Below, one piece after another: positions 1-8,903 of a stretch of 64,000 nt of DNA. The stretch covers positions 188,501 through 252,500 of the forward strand of contig NZ_UAVP01000009.1 of NCBI RefSeq assembly GCF_900446695.1, in the 5' to 3' direction. How positions within the stretch are numbered: the stretch's first letter is position 1; each line of letters opens with the position of its first letter. Source of the stretch: Capnocytophaga sputigena. GTDB lineage: Bacteria > Bacteroidota > Bacteroidia > Flavobacteriales > Flavobacteriaceae. Position numbers and translations under genes: made by a program. The notes under the pieces were generated by a model that worked only from the letters and a program-made list of their open reading frames with translations, made no database searches and was not told where the DNA came from.

Positions 1-2
1 AA

Positions 3-446
3 AACAATCAGAATATCAACCTAAATTATTCTATTGCAGGGCAGGCAAATGAGCAAGGGGGCATTATTCGTAAAGGACAGGCGAACACAGTACAAAATGT
101 TAACCTCAGCCATAGTATTGCCTTTCCGATTGCTATAACACTGAACACTTCTGTGAACTATACCCGTAATGACGCTGGTGCTCTTCATAGTAATATTTAT
201 GGTAGCTCAGTGGCTATCGCTAAAAAGTTTTTTGAAGATAAACTCAGCAGTAGCCTTGGTGGTTTATACAACCAAACCGAAGATAATAACAAAAACAATC
301 GTGTATGGGGTATCAAATGTAATGCTGGTTATACCTTACTTGAAAAACACAATTTTTCCCTCTATGCCGTGCAAATGTGGCGCGATACAAGCCAAGGGAA
401 CAATAGAGATCTCACCCTAAATTTCAATTATAGCTACAATTTCTAA
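3..446 (+). CDS. C-terminal part of an outer-membrane beta-strand-rich protein (5' end outside window)
   Basis: The frame is open from the first bases of the window to a TAA at 444-446, so only the last 147 residues are visible. They alternate polar and aromatic residues in strand-like blocks and end in ...NFNYSYNF, a terminal aromatic typical of outer-membrane beta-barrels. The downstream toxin-like gene begins 5 nt later, so the two are probably one operon. A GTG at 153 could be mistaken for a start, but the same frame continues upstream without a stop and with the same strand pattern. No family is recognisable from this fragment; a barrel that helps display or export the following protein is inference. 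Confidence 0.6.
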   Translation, partial: NNQNINLNYSIAGQANEQGGIIRKGQANTVQNVNLSHSIAFPIAITLNTSVNYTRNDAGALHSNIYGSSVAIAKKFFEDKLSSSLGGLYNQTEDNNKNNRVWGIKCNAGYTLLEKHNFSLYAVQMWRDTSQGNNRDLTLNFNYSYNF

Positions 447-451
447 TCGCT

Positions 452-3400
452 ATGAAGCTCATACAATATTACATATTACTCTTATTTACACTGATAGCAC
501 TCACTGTCAGGGCACAACTCTATCCTGTACAGGTAGTGCCTACGGTAAATGCACCTTATAGCAGTAAGCTCGCTGATTATGCCAATCCGTTAGGAGGTAG
601 AATGCAGTTACAACTCATCACTACTGACCTTAACATACAAAACAGGTCTGTACAGCTACACTTAGAGATTAAAGGTAATGGGCTAAAAGCACAGAGTTTA
701 CCCATCCTTAATGTGCGGACGTTGCGCATCAGCGGGGGGGAGATTACAAGCCTCTCGCAGAGTGATTTAGCTCCTTATTTTAAGCCTGAAAATCTGCAAG
801 GTTTAAGCATGCAGCAGTATGCCCAGCCACTACCCGATGGGGTGTATTCCTTCTGTTGGAGGGTGCGCGATGTGCAGAGCGGAAAATGGCTCTCAGGCAG
901 CCAATGTGCTACTATCTACCTGATGCTCAACGACCCTCCGCAGCTCAATCTCCCTACCGACAACGAGCGAGTGGCGGTGGGTAACTTCCCAAATATCATC
1001 TTTAGCTGGACGCCTCGCCACCTGAATGCAACCAATGTAACTTATGAGTTTGAACTGTGCGAGCTACTCGACCCTTCGCTCGACCCTCGTTTTGCCTTTG
1101 AGGTGAGCAGGAAAGTGCTCAAAGAGAGTGATTTGAGGATGACCACTCTGCTCTACGATTTGTCGAAGCCCAACCTTATCCCTGGGCATCGCTATGGTTG
1201 GCGTGTGCGAGCGGTATCTACGGCGGGATTGGTGCAGAATAGCGTTTTCAAGAACGATGGTTATAGCGAGGTGCATAGTTTTGTGTATGCCTCTGATTGT
1301 AAGGCACCTTGGGGGCTTGTCGTCACTGAGGAAAGTCCTGCTCGCATAAGGTTGCAGTGGCAAGGGGATAGTGCTCATAGGCAGTACCACATTCAGTATC
1401 GCAAAGCCAATGTAGTGGGTGCTGAGTGGTTTGACACTAATACTAAAGGTACAGAGGCTTATCTCACTGACTTAGAGGGGGGTGAGACTTATGAGGCACG
1501 TGTAGGAGCCTCGTGTGAACTGCCTAAATATGGGGTTAAGCCCAGCTATACTTACGGTGCGATTATGCGTTTTGAGGTAAAGAAATCCCCTACGGCAGCC
1601 GATAATGGCATCAACTGCGGGGCAGCTCCTGAAATCAAAATCACCGACCGCAAGCCTTTGGCAAGTCTTGTGGTGAATGAGACCTTTACTGCTAATGACT
1701 TCACGGTAAAGGTGTTAGAGGTGTCGGGAGACAATGGCGTCTTTACAGGCAAGGGCTATGTGGAAGTGCCTTTCCTTGCCAATGCTAAACTGGCGGTGAG
1801 CTTTAACAACGTGCAAATTAACAGCAGCCATCAGCTTATCGGCGGCGTGGTGGAAGCTGATTATGATAAGAAGTGGGGGGATGTCAATTTTGCTGAGAAT
1901 CTCACAGGGGAAGGCAAAAGAAGCCAGAAAACCCTTACCGTATCTTTTGAGATTGAGCGTGTAGAGACCAATGAAAAAGGAGAGTTGATAGCTGTTGGTA
2001 AAGATGGGCGCCGTGAGGTATTTCCTGGTGGGAAAGACACCGTAATTACCGATAGCACAGGCAAGGTACATTATATAAATCAAAAGGGAGAAATCTCCGA
2101 ACCACAGATTTTAGCTCAAGGTGGCAAACCTACCAAAGAAAATACCGATGGGGTCAATAAGAGTGGGGAGGCTACTTCCATTACTGCCAAAGGGATAAAG
2201 GTAACTTTTGAAAATGCGCCTAACTCCAAATACGCTTTTGATAAGCCTACCAAAGCCGAAAAACCTTATGAGAAAATAGAGGGTAAGCCTGTGCCTTATA
2301 AGGCTGTAGCTTTCGGAGCTACGGAGCCTTTTATCGCTAAGGTAAGTGCCCAAGGAAAGGAGGTAAACATTGATAGTCTGTTCTTTAAAACCAACAATGG
2401 CACTAAAATAGAGGCTAAACGCGATGGCAATAACTATATCTTGCAGCTTAAAGGCTTACAGAGTTTTGCCGTTGAACAGGTACAGGCAACTATTAAGCAA
2501 GGTAAAAAGTACAAGGTAGCAGGGGTGTTTAACTTGGTGCATATCACCCCGAGAACTGTAAAGGTAACGCTGGTGCCTACCTCTGTCAGCGTAAAACTCT
2601 CTGAGGAGCTTATCAGTCGTATTAAGGAGATTTACACGCCTATTGCGGTGGATTTGGACATTGCCAAAGGAAGTGTATTCGACATCAGTAGCCACCTAAA
2701 AGAGGGCAAGCTGCCTTCTGAAAATGCCTTTGGCGACCTTTCTACCTATAGCCCTGAGCAAAACGCCATCATTGCAGACTACAAAAAGGCAAACAACATC
2801 GATAACCAGCAGTATTATGTATTCGTAACCGATGTGCTAAGTACTTCTTTCCAAGAGGGGTATATGCGTATCAATGGGCAGTTTGGGTTTATCACCCCTA
2901 CTGATTCTCAGAACACTAACAGCATTGTCCATACCATAGCCCACGAACTTGGGCACGGCATCTTTGCCCTCTCACATCCATTCAAACACACAGCCGACAA
3001 AGGAAAAACAGCCCTCTTAATGGATTATTCCTCTGGGGTTGCTTTCTCTTACCCAGAGTGGAAGGCTATCAACGACCCTAAAGTGAAGTTATACGCTTTT
3101 CAAGGACAAAGTGAGGGAGAGTATAGTGATAAAGAGTATATAGAAAAAATTATTAATAGAATGATATGTGCAGGATTAAATGATGAAAAAGAAATTCCTA
3201 TGTACCATTTTCATAAGTCAGGAACTTTTAGAGAAAATGACTATACAATAATTATTGATCATAAAGAGAAAATTAATCTTGTTTCCTATAAAGCATATAC
3301 CAAAAAAGAACACACTTTCTCCAAAGACGCTACAAGAATAACTAAAGATATTACAATATATTATGTTAACTTTGTTGGATTAACAATCAAATCAGAAAGT

Positions 3401-4693
3401 AAGAAAACTATAGAAGACCTCCTAACAAAAATAAAACCTAATGATGTTCAGTCAGTGAAAAAAACTTATGAAAAACGCTTTGAAACTTTGTGGAGTAAAA
3501 TAAAAGATAAAAATGATTTCTCAAAAGTAGAAATCTCTAATTTAAAAGAAATGGTTTTATGTATGGGAGATAAGATAACTCCTATGAATAGGCTTTCTAT
3601 CATTAAAAAAGTACTTGATTTTAGTTCTAAAGAAAATGAAGAAGACTTAATTCTTGACCTATTACAAACAACGAGTGAAAAAGACGCAAAGATTTTCTTA
3701 CCTGCCCTAAAAAAAGATAATGATTTGATAAAAAGATTAATAGAAAAATTAGACGACAAAAACTTATTTTATGGGAATGAAAATAATAATCAACGTCTTT
3801 TTAAGGAATTGTTTAAATTATATCAAAAAGTATATCCCAAAACTAAGCGAAACTATGTGCAAGTTAGAGACTGGTTGTTAGGAAAATTAGCAGATGAGTT
3901 TATCCCTACAAATTATGACATAGCGAAAGAGTTTCTTGATAAAAAAGAAGAATTTACACCTGAAGAGATAAGTTCTTCGCGAGAACAAATAGAAAAGGTA
4001 ACAGATAGTTTGCAAAAATCTGAATTATATCTAAAACTACAAGAAAAAGTACCTTACTATAGTCAAAGAAATAATGAATCTTTAGCAACAAAACAAGATG
4101 CAGCTAATAATCCTTGGTTGAAAGAAGGAGCTCCTGCAGGGGATATAATGTGTAATTTAACTTCTCAAGCAATGGGTTTGTATTACTTAGGGATTACTAA
4201 ACCTTGCAAAGATTGTCCTGAAGAATGTAACCAATATGAACAGATGGAAGATTATTTAGAATGTATTAAAGAAACTAAAAAACTTGGTCATAGAGGATTA
4301 GGCTTAACAAGAGAAAAGATTTTAAATCTATTTAATATAGCTATTTATGAATATAAAGGACATAATAAAGTATTTCAAAAAGAAGAAATAACAAATCTTT
4401 TAAAACCTCACTTAGCAAAAGGTGATGCTGTGATTCTTTCAGCCTTTGGACATATTGTAAGGCTACAAGCTATTACAGATAAAGGGCTTATTGTTGATGA
4501 TCCTTATGGTAAAGTTGTTGACTTCTCTAAAGGAGGAGCTACTGCTAAATATAAAAAAGGTAAAGACGATTATCGGAATGATAAAAAGAGTAATGATAAC
4601 AAAGGAGATAATAATCTTTGGAAATGGGAAGATTTAGAGGAAAATGAAATAATTTTAAAAGGTTATGAAATATATTCTAAAACTAAAAAATAA
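452..4693 (+). CDS. Large secreted polymorphic-toxin-like protein: Fn3-like repeats, zincin motif, C39-like peptidase C-terminus
   Basis: This 1413-residue protein begins with a signal peptide (about residues 1-22, ending VRAQ). Residues about 170-380 contain Fn3-like segments (FSWTPRH..., YGWRVRAVS, IRLQWQG). A zinc-peptidase signature HELGH lies at 831-835 with another His at 842 and a Met-turn-like LMDYSSG shortly after; similar zincin segments precede toxin domains in Bacteroidota polymorphic toxins. From about residue 885 the DNA becomes much richer in A+T. The last 215 residues look like a papain-fold C39 peptidase: Gln1205 (YYSQ), Cys1234 (MCNLTS), His1334 (GHIVRLQ) and Asp1349/1350 (VDDPYG). 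A Cys-rich insert (CKDCPEEC) follows the catalytic Cys. The gene is followed after 7 nt by four tandem lipoprotein genes, the position expected for immunity genes. Secretion is supported by the signal peptide; toxicity is inferred from architecture and context. No type IX C-terminal sorting domain is visible. Confidence 0.7.
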   Translation: MKLIQYYILLLFTLIALTVRAQLYPVQVVPTVNAPYSSKLADYANPLGGRMQLQLITTDLNIQNRSVQLHLEIKGNGLKAQSLPILNVRTLRISGGEITSLSQSDLAPYFKPENLQGLSMQQYAQPLPDGVYSFCWRVRDVQSGKWLSGSQCATIYLMLNDPPQLNLPTDNERVAVGNFPNIIFSWTPRHLNATNVTYEFELCELLDPSLDPRFAFEVSRKVLKESDLRMTTLLYDLSKPNLIPGHRYGWRVRAVSTAGLVQNSVFKNDGYSEVHSFVYASDCKAPWGLVVTEESPARIRLQWQGDSAHRQYHIQYRKANVVGAEWFDTNTKGTEAYLTDLEGGETYEARVGASCELPKYGVKPSYTYGAIMRFEVKKSPTAADNGINCGAAPEIKITDRKPLASLVVNETFTANDFTVKVLEVSGDNGVFTGKGYVEVPFLANAKLAVSFNNVQINSSHQLIGGVVEADYDKKWGDVNFAENLTGEGKRSQKTLTVSFEIERVETNEKGELIAVGKDGRREVFPGGKDTVITDSTGKVHYINQKGEISEPQILAQGGKPTKENTDGVNKSGEATSITAKGIKVTFENAPNSKYAFDKPTKAEKPYEKIEGKPVPYKAVAFGATEPFIAKVSAQGKEVNIDSLFFKTNNGTKIEAKRDGNNYILQLKGLQSFAVEQVQATIKQGKKYKVAGVFNLVHITPRTVKVTLVPTSVSVKLSEELISRIKEIYTPIAVDLDIAKGSVFDISSHLKEGKLPSENAFGDLSTYSPEQNAIIADYKKANNIDNQQYYVFVTDVLSTSFQEGYMRINGQFGFITPTDSQNTNSIVHTIAHELGHGIFALSHPFKHTADKGKTALLMDYSSGVAFSYPEWKAINDPKVKLYAFQGQSEGEYSDKEYIEKIINRMICAGLNDEKEIPMYHFHKSGTFRENDYTIIIDHKEKINLVSYKAYTKKEHTFSKDATRITKDITIYYVNFVGLTIKSESKKTIEDLLTKIKPNDVQSVKKTYEKRFETLWSKIKDKNDFSKVEISNLKEMVLCMGDKITPMNRLSIIKKVLDFSSKENEEDLILDLLQTTSEKDAKIFLPALKKDNDLIKRLIEKLDDKNLFYGNENNNQRLFKELFKLYQKVYPKTKRNYVQVRDWLLGKLADEFIPTNYDIAKEFLDKKEEFTPEEISSSREQIEKVTDSLQKSELYLKLQEKVPYYSQRNNESLATKQDAANNPWLKEGAPAGDIMCNLTSQAMGLYYLGITKPCKDCPEECNQYEQMEDYLECIKETKKLGHRGLGLTREKILNLFNIAIYEYKGHNKVFQKEEITNLLKPHLAKGDAVILSAFGHIVRLQAITDKGLIVDDPYGKVVDFSKGGATAKYKKGKDDYRNDKKSNDNKGDNNLWKWEDLEENEIILKGYEIYSKTKK

Positions 4694-4700
4694 TTTAAAG

Positions 4701-5483
4701 ATGAAAAAAACATTATTAATAGCACTTACTTTTATAAGTTTATGGAGCTGTCAAGGACAGACAACCTCTCAAAAAAAGATTGAAAAACAAATAGAGTACT
4801 CTGAAGTTACTCGGGTAGAGAACCCTGAGGAAGCAAGACTCAAAAGGTATCTAACTTTCAAGTCTTATTTTAAAAAAGAACTAAAACCTCCTGTTGATTT
4901 TACCAAAGAAATTTTTGGAAATAGAGAGGATACTTTGCCCAGAACATTGTACAATCAAATTATTTTCTTTGACCAAGAAAAAAATAATATTCAAGAGTAC
5001 GCAAAGTTTTATACTCCTGATGGTGAGCTTATAGATAGGGTTAATACCTATGGTATTTTAGATACAACTTTTTTTAATGGAGGGTGTAATACACATAAAG
5101 AAAAATTTCAAACAAAACTATATCCTCTTGGGTATATAAAATTATCCGAAGAATATGATACTTTTGTAACAAAGGTATGTGAGATAGATATAATATACAT
5201 TGATATTTTTGTTTTTAGTAAGGAAGGGAATATCAAGTCATTTGTAAGTGTATTTGAAATAGAACCTTCTAGAGATTGTGAAAAAACTTGGGAAGATTTT
5301 GTTTACAATTACAAAGTAGATACTTATTTTATACAATCGCGAATACAAAAAAATTATATTATTAAGAGAACTGAAAAAAGATTTGGTATGACTATCAAAA
5401 CAGAATTACAGCTCCAAAAAGATGGTTATCTCAAAGAAATCAAATTAAAAAAAGAAGGTAAAAATGAATGGCTTGAAGATTAG
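4701..5483 (+). CDS. Tandem lipoprotein, copy 1 (candidate immunity protein)
   Basis: A 260-residue lipoprotein: MKKTLLIALTFISLWSC gives a type II signal peptide with the lipidated Cys at residue 17. The body, beginning LKRYLTFKSYFKKE, is rich in charged residues and shows no enzyme motif. The ATG at 4701 is chosen because it starts the signal peptide; an upstream in-frame start at 4665 would overlap the preceding gene and spoil it. It lies 7 nt after the toxin-like gene, so it is probably co-transcribed. It matches copy 3 almost throughout the C-terminal half (TELQLQKDGYLKEIKLKK). A role in protecting the periplasm or inner face of the outer membrane from the upstream C39-like toxin is inferred from position only. 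The family is not one I can name. Confidence 0.75.
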   Translation: MKKTLLIALTFISLWSCQGQTTSQKKIEKQIEYSEVTRVENPEEARLKRYLTFKSYFKKELKPPVDFTKEIFGNREDTLPRTLYNQIIFFDQEKNNIQEYAKFYTPDGELIDRVNTYGILDTTFFNGGCNTHKEKFQTKLYPLGYIKLSEEYDTFVTKVCEIDIIYIDIFVFSKEGNIKSFVSVFEIEPSRDCEKTWEDFVYNYKVDTYFIQSRIQKNYIIKRTEKRFGMTIKTELQLQKDGYLKEIKLKKEGKNEWLED

Positions 5484-5572
5484 TACATTCAAAAAGAATA
5501 GTAGTTGCAAAATCGTAGGTGTGAGCCGCAGTGGTGTACAGGATAGAAAGTTAAAACATCTTATTATTAACA

Positions 5573-6352
5573 ATGAAAAAGATATTAGTAATACTTGCTT
5601 TTATAAGCTTATCAAGCTGTCAAGGACAGACAACCTCTCAAAAAAAGATTGAAAAACAAACAGAGGGAACTAAACCCACTTCGGAAGAAGATTCAACTAA
5701 TGCAAGGTTTAAAAGGTATCTAACTTTCAAATCATATTTTAAAAAAGAGATAAAGCTCCCTGCTGATTTCACCAAAGAGGTTTTAGCAAATAAGGAGGAT
5801 ACCTTACCCAAGTATCTATATAACCAAATTATTTTTTATGACCAAGAAAAAAATAACGTTCGAGAATATGCAAAGTTCTATGCGCCAGATGGTGAGTTGA
5901 TAGATTGGTCTGATACCTATGGCATTTTAGATACTATTCCTTCTAATGCAGGGTGCCATAGACATAAAGAAATATTTCAGCCTAAGCTATATCCTCTTGG
6001 ATATATAGAATTAGCAGAAGAATATGATACTTTTGTAATGAAAACAAGTCATATAGATCTGATATACATCGATATTTTTGTATTTGACAAAGAAGGTCAT
6101 ATCAAATCGTTTGTAAGCATATTTGAAATGGAACCTTTTAGGAGCTGTGAAAAAACTTGGGAAGAGTTTGTTTACAATTATAAGGTAGATACCTTTTTTT
6201 TTCAATCACAAATACAAAAAAATCATATCATTAAGAGGACTGAAAAAAGATTTGGTATGACTATCAAAACAGAATGGCAACTTCAAAAAGATGGTTATTT
6301 TAAAGTAATAAAATTAAAAAAAGAAGGTAAAAATGAATGGCTTGAAGATTAG
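5573..6352 (+). CDS. Tandem lipoprotein, copy 2
   Basis: A 259-residue paralogue with lipobox ISLSSC (Cys at residue 16). Its segment after the Cys (GQTTSQKKIEKQTEG) resembles copy 1, but the region around residues 30-45 is unique (TKPTSEEDSTNARF), and the C-terminus (TEWQLQKDGYFKVIKLKK) matches copy 4 instead of copies 1 and 3. The gene begins 89 nt after copy 1. That spacer is repeated behind each copy. Such mosaic identity points to recombination between copies, not simple vertical divergence. Function unknown; membership of an immunity set is inferred. Confidence 0.72.
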   Translation: MKKILVILAFISLSSCQGQTTSQKKIEKQTEGTKPTSEEDSTNARFKRYLTFKSYFKKEIKLPADFTKEVLANKEDTLPKYLYNQIIFYDQEKNNVREYAKFYAPDGELIDWSDTYGILDTIPSNAGCHRHKEIFQPKLYPLGYIELAEEYDTFVMKTSHIDLIYIDIFVFDKEGHIKSFVSIFEMEPFRSCEKTWEEFVYNYKVDTFFFQSQIQKNHIIKRTEKRFGMTIKTEWQLQKDGYFKVIKLKKEGKNEWLED

Positions 6353-6438
6353 TACATTCAAAAAGAATAGTAGTTGCAAAATTGTAGGTGTGAGCCGCAC
6401 TGGTGTACTAAGATAGAAAGTAAAACATATTATTAACA

Positions 6439-7218
6439 ATGAAAAAGATATTAGTAATACTTGCTTTTATAGGTTTATCAAGCTGCCAAGAACAGAGGAC
6501 ATCTCAAAAGAGTGTTGAAGAACAAACAGAGCCATCTGAAGTTACTCAGGTAGAGAACCCTGAGGAAGCAAGACTCAAAAGGTATCTAACTTTCAAATCT
6601 TATTTTAAAAAAGAACTAAAACCTCCTATTGATTTTACCAAAGAATTTTTTGGAAATAGAGAGGATACCTTGCCAAGAACATTGTACAATCAAATTATTT
6701 TCTCTGACCAAGAAAGAAATAATATTCAAGAATATGCAAAATTTTACACTCCTGATGGTGAGCTTATAGATAGGGTTGACACCTATGGTATTTTAGATAC
6801 AACTTTTATTGATGCAGGGTGTAATACACATAAAGAAAAGTTCGATGGAAAGCTATATCCTCTTGGATATATAAAATTATCTGAAGAATATGATACTTTT
6901 GTAACAAAGGTATGTGAGATAGATATAATATACATTGATATTTTTGTTTTTAGTAAGGAAGGGAATATCAAGTCATTTGTAAGTGTATTTGAAATAGAAC
7001 CTTCTAGAGATTGTGAAAAAACTTGGGAAGATTTTGTTTACAATTACAAAGTAGATACTTACTTTATACAATCAAGAATACAAAAAAATTATATTATTAA
7101 GAGAACTGAAAAAAGATTTGGTATGACTATTAAAACAGAATTACAGCTCCAAAAAGATGGTTATCTCAAAGAAATCAAATTAAAAAAAGAAGGTAAAAAT
7201 GAATGGCTTGAAGATTAG
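6439..7218 (+). CDS. Tandem lipoprotein, copy 3
   Basis: A 259-residue lipoprotein with lipobox IGLSSC. The stretch after the Cys (QEQRTSQKSVEEQTEPSEVT) is shared with copy 4, whereas most of the body, including YIDIFVFSKEGNIKSF and the C-terminus TELQLQKDGYLKEIKL, is nearly identical to copy 1. It therefore reads as a chimera of the two sequence types in the array. The start is fixed by the lipoprotein signal; the AACA preceding ATG is the same in copies 2-4. Confidence 0.72.
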   Translation: MKKILVILAFIGLSSCQEQRTSQKSVEEQTEPSEVTQVENPEEARLKRYLTFKSYFKKELKPPIDFTKEFFGNREDTLPRTLYNQIIFSDQERNNIQEYAKFYTPDGELIDRVDTYGILDTTFIDAGCNTHKEKFDGKLYPLGYIKLSEEYDTFVTKVCEIDIIYIDIFVFSKEGNIKSFVSVFEIEPSRDCEKTWEDFVYNYKVDTYFIQSRIQKNYIIKRTEKRFGMTIKTELQLQKDGYLKEIKLKKEGKNEWLED

Positions 7219-7307
7219 TACATTCAAAAAGAATAGTAGTTGCAAAATTGTAGGTGTGAGCCGCACTGGTGTACTAAGATAGAAAGTAAAACATATTATT
7301 ATTAACA

Positions 7308-8087
7308 ATGAAAAAGATATTAGTAATACTTGCTTTTATAGGCTTATCAAGCTGCCAAGAACAGAGGACATCTCAAAAGAGTGTTGAAGAACAAACAGAG
7401 CCATCTGAAGTTACTCAGGTAGAGAACCCTGAGGAAGCAAGACTCAAAAGGTATCTAACTTTCAAGTCTTATTTTAAAAAAGAAATAAAACTTCCAGCAG
7501 ATTTTACTAAAGAATTTTATGGTAGTAGAGAGGATACTTTACCTAAAACGCTGTACAACCAAATTATTTTTTCAGACCAAGAAAGAAATAAGATTCAAGA
7601 ATATGCAAAGTTTTACACTCTTGATGGTGAGCTTATAGATAGGGTTAACACCTATGGCATCTTAGATACAACACCTTCTAATGCTGGAAGTTATAGGCAT
7701 AAAGAAAATTTTGAAACAAAGGTATATCCTTTAGGCTATATAAAATTATCCGAAGAATATGATACTTTTGTAACAAAGGTATGTCAGATAGATGTGATAT
7801 ATATTGATGTTTTTGTTTTTAGTAAGGAAGGGAATATCAAATCATTTGTAAGTGTATTTGAGATAGATCCTTTGAGAGATTGTGAAAAAACTTGGGAAGA
7901 TTTTGTTTACAATTACAAAGTAGATACTTATTTTATACAATCGAGAATACAAAAAAATCATATTATTAAGTGGACTGAAAAAAGGTTTGGTATGACTATC
8001 AAAACAGAATGGCAACTTCAAAAAGATGGTTATTTTAAAGTAATAAAATTAAAAAAAGAAGGTAAAAATGAATGGCTTGAAGATTAG
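7308..8087 (+). CDS. Tandem lipoprotein, copy 4
   Basis: The last complete copy, 259 residues, with lipobox IGLSSC. N-terminal 60 residues follow copy 3 and the C-terminus follows copy 2. Private changes include FYGSREDTLPKTL, SNAGSYRHKE and IIKWTEKRF. After its stop the shared spacer runs for about 80 nt and then breaks directly into the middle of a propeller-like gene (near 8172), so a fifth unit has been lost or replaced there. Confidence 0.72.
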   Translation: MKKILVILAFIGLSSCQEQRTSQKSVEEQTEPSEVTQVENPEEARLKRYLTFKSYFKKEIKLPADFTKEFYGSREDTLPKTLYNQIIFSDQERNKIQEYAKFYTLDGELIDRVNTYGILDTTPSNAGSYRHKENFETKVYPLGYIKLSEEYDTFVTKVCQIDVIYIDVFVFSKEGNIKSFVSVFEIDPLRDCEKTWEDFVYNYKVDTYFIQSRIQKNHIIKWTEKRFGMTIKTEWQLQKDGYFKVIKLKKEGKNEWLED

Positions 8088-8171
8088 TACATTCAAAAAG
8101 AATAGTAGTTGCAAAATTGTAGGTATGAGCCGCACTGGTGTACTAAGATAGAAAGTAAAACATATTATTAT

Positions 8172-8903
8172 TTATATTACAATTTATCAGAAATAGATAA
8201 CAACTGTATATATGATTTAGTAATAGGAAAAGAGGTTGGAAAATGTAAAAATGAAATAAAAGGATTTGTCAAATTAAATACAGATAATCATATCGTTACA
8301 GGTAAATACCTACAAACATATATATACATATATATAAAAACTGATTTCACTCTTCTTTGGCAAAAAGAGATGCGAGATTTTTTCAATAATGAGGAAGACA
8401 GTGAAAATAATCAATTACAAATACAAGAAATATATGCCTATAAAAACACTTTTATTGTAGTAACTACGTTTGGCACTGTTTGCTTAAAACAAGTTGATGG
8501 TTCACTGTTTTGGAAAACAGATAGTTATGCTCGCACAATGGAGATTGTTGGCAATATAGGTTATGTGTGTACCAGCCTTTCTTTGTATAAGATAAATTTA
8601 GATACAGGAGAAGAGAGTGGCTATGGATGGATTCACGATCGTTTACCTGATTTTGAGTATGGAGATAGGAGCTACTGGCCTGCTGGGCATAGGGTAGTAT
8701 ACCACAATGGTTTTTTATGGTACTTGGTGTACGATGCTGGAGATAGCTTTATCATTGCTATTAATCCAGAAACAGGAGATTATGAATGGATACACAAAGT
8801 AGATACTTATGAAAAAGCTGATGAAATTCAGTTTTATGAGGATAAAATGTTTGTGTTAGATACAGGAGGTTACCTACATATTTATGAAAAAGAAGATGTG
8901 TAG
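8172..8903 (+). pseudogene. 5'-truncated propeller-like gene fused to the lipoprotein spacer
   Basis: The translated segment begins LYYNLSEIDNNC, matching the middle of the complete gene at 12378-13397, and continues to a full-length C-terminus that is almost identical to that of the gene at 9569-10573 (KTDFTLLWQKEMRDFF onward, last residues YLHIYEKEDV). About 100 N-terminal residues and the start codon are absent; the sequence in their place is the spacer of the lipoprotein array. The open frame can be extended back to a TTG at 8109, but that part is spacer sequence, so this is a fusion artefact. It is probably a recombination remnant, though translation from an internal start cannot be excluded. 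Confidence 0.75.

Larger units (their letters stand above)
4701..8171 (+). repeat. Four-unit tandem gene duplication, unit length 866-872 bp
   Basis: The starts of the four lipoprotein genes are spaced 872, 866 and 869 bp apart. Each unit comprises a gene plus a conserved spacer of about 90 nt that begins just after the stop codon with TACATTCAAAAAGAATAG, contains GTGTGAGCCGCA(C/G)TGGTGTAC, and runs into the next ATG through a TTATTAACA stretch. The fourth spacer is intact to about 8170 but is followed by unrelated coding sequence. Homology within units is mosaic: copies 3 and 4 share N-termini, 1 and 3 share C-termini, 2 and 4 share C-termini. Confidence 0.85.

Noticed and set aside
5464-5652. 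62-residue frame overlapping the first lipoprotein spacer and the start of copy 2
   Set aside because: It reads the repeated spacer and the signal-peptide region of copy 2 in a wrong frame; copies 3 and 4 do not keep the frame open.
8109-8171. TTG start extending the truncated propeller fragment
   Set aside because: The extension is lipoprotein-array spacer, not homologous to any propeller N-terminus.
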